A program made the position numbers and the translations under genes. This document shows, one piece after another, positions 63,670 to 64,000 of a stretch of DNA of 64,000 nucleotides. How positions within the stretch are numbered: position 1 is the first letter of the stretch; each line of letters opens with the position of its first letter. The stretch is from contig NZ_FUZV01000002.1 of NCBI RefSeq assembly GCF_900167565.1, positions 1,550,001 to 1,614,000 of the forward strand, read 5' to 3'. Under the pieces are notes generated by a model that did no database searches, was not told the DNA's origin, and saw only the letters and a program-made list of their open reading frames with translations. Source of the stretch: Pseudoxanthomonas indica (lineage in GTDB: Bacteria; Pseudomonadota; Gammaproteobacteria; Xanthomonadales; Xanthomonadaceae).

Positions 63670-63762
63670 GGGAAAACCAGCGGGGGAGGGAGGGGTTTCC
63701 CTGCTTCAACGCCGCTGGAAACGGCAACCGGACAGGCGTTCCGACCGGCGGTTTGCGGCGCG

Positions 63763-64000
63763 TCAGCTGATCGCGGGGAGATGCCCGAGTAGTTTATCCA
63801 GCGTGATTGGATAATCGCGCACGCGGAAGCCGGTGGCGTTGTGGATCGCATTGGCCACCGCCGCGCCGACGCCGCAGATGCCCAGTTCACCCACGCCCTT
63901 GGCTTTCATCGGCGAGGAAATCGGGTCGGTCTCATCCAGGAAGATCACCTCCTGGTGCGGGATGTCGGCATGCACCGGCACTTCATAGCTGGCCAGATCG
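63763..64000 (-). CDS. Molybdenum hydroxylase large subunit, C-terminal part
   Basis: The frame is open to the window edge, so only the last 79 residues are visible. SPMKAKGVGELGICGVGAAV and then NAIHNATGFRVRDYPITLDKLL form the C-terminus of xanthine-dehydrogenase/aldehyde-oxidase molybdopterin subunits (PaoC/XdhA-type), whose catalytic glutamate is the E of VGELG. Aldehyde or isoquinoline-type oxidation is more likely than xanthine by the end sequence, but the missing part decides. It is leftward and ends 94 bases from the DLRGGG gene. Confidence 0.85.
   Translation of the reverse strand, partial: DLASYEVPVHADIPHQEVIFLDETDPISSPMKAKGVGELGICGVGAAVANAIHNATGFRVRDYPITLDKLLGHLPAIS

Overview
The window is GC-rich chromosomal DNA of a gammaproteobacterium in the Xanthomonadaceae (Lysobacteraceae). 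The clearest marker is an rpf (DSF quorum-sensing) locus in the gene order known from Xanthomonas: an rpfD-like LytTR regulator, prfB, lysS, rpfG, rpfC, then convergent rpfF and rpfB, then aconitase rpfA/acnA, a VapBC-type pair and acnB. GTAG-type palindromic repeats in several intergenic gaps also fit this family. The genus cannot be fixed from the sequence (Pseudoxanthomonas, Stenotrophomonas, Luteimonas and Lysobacter are all plausible). I saw no rRNA, tRNA, CRISPR array, insertion sequence or prophage.

Layout. 1-2 kb: tail of a DUF2135 protein and an acyltransferase-3 membrane enzyme. 2-20 kb: the rpf region. RpfF makes the DSF fatty-acid signal, RpfB is the acyl-CoA ligase used in signal turnover, RpfC senses DSF and RpfG is the HD-GYP cyclic-di-GMP phosphodiesterase output. 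There is no rpfH between rpfG and rpfC. An intrinsic terminator separates rpfB from rpfF, and Clp/CRP-like palindromes lie upstream of rpfF and rpfG. 20-26 kb: an unusual two-gene unit, a multi-pass membrane protein with a large predicted periplasmic region and a cytosolic-looking protein that joins a muramidase, a papain-type peptidase and a GHSAG hydrolase. 26-29 kb: ybjN-like, nudJ, mnmA and hflD. 28.7-32.6 kb: clpS, clpA, infA and aat, which together hold the writer, reader and unfoldase of the bacterial N-degron pathway. 32.7-41 kb: housekeeping genes (FemAB-like protein, phosphoesterase, trxB, ftsK, lolA, rarA, crcB).

41.3-45.9 kb: five exported-protein genes in one direction: a glycine-rich protein, two small proteins that each contain an ARLxxMRGG motif, a periplasmic C39 peptidase, and an outer-membrane protein with a coiled coil and predicted barrel. 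The set resembles a divergent functional-amyloid (Fap-like) secretion locus. 45.9-50.2 kb: a GMC oxidoreductase and the DUF2950/DUF3300 pair. 50.3-55.9 kb: a small CDF-like membrane protein, then a likely purine-salvage group (two paralogous MFS permeases, guanine deaminase, Tsx-like porin).

56-63.7 kb: an envelope and signalling group: ion channel, NodT-type outer-membrane factor, YibH-like HlyD protein, DUF3302 protein and a lone receiver domain, all leftward, divergent from a FixL/FixJ-like kinase and regulator. A 20-bp near-identical palindrome occurs upstream of both the receiver operon and the Tsx-like gene, so one regulator may control both. The window ends inside a molybdenum-hydroxylase large-subunit gene.
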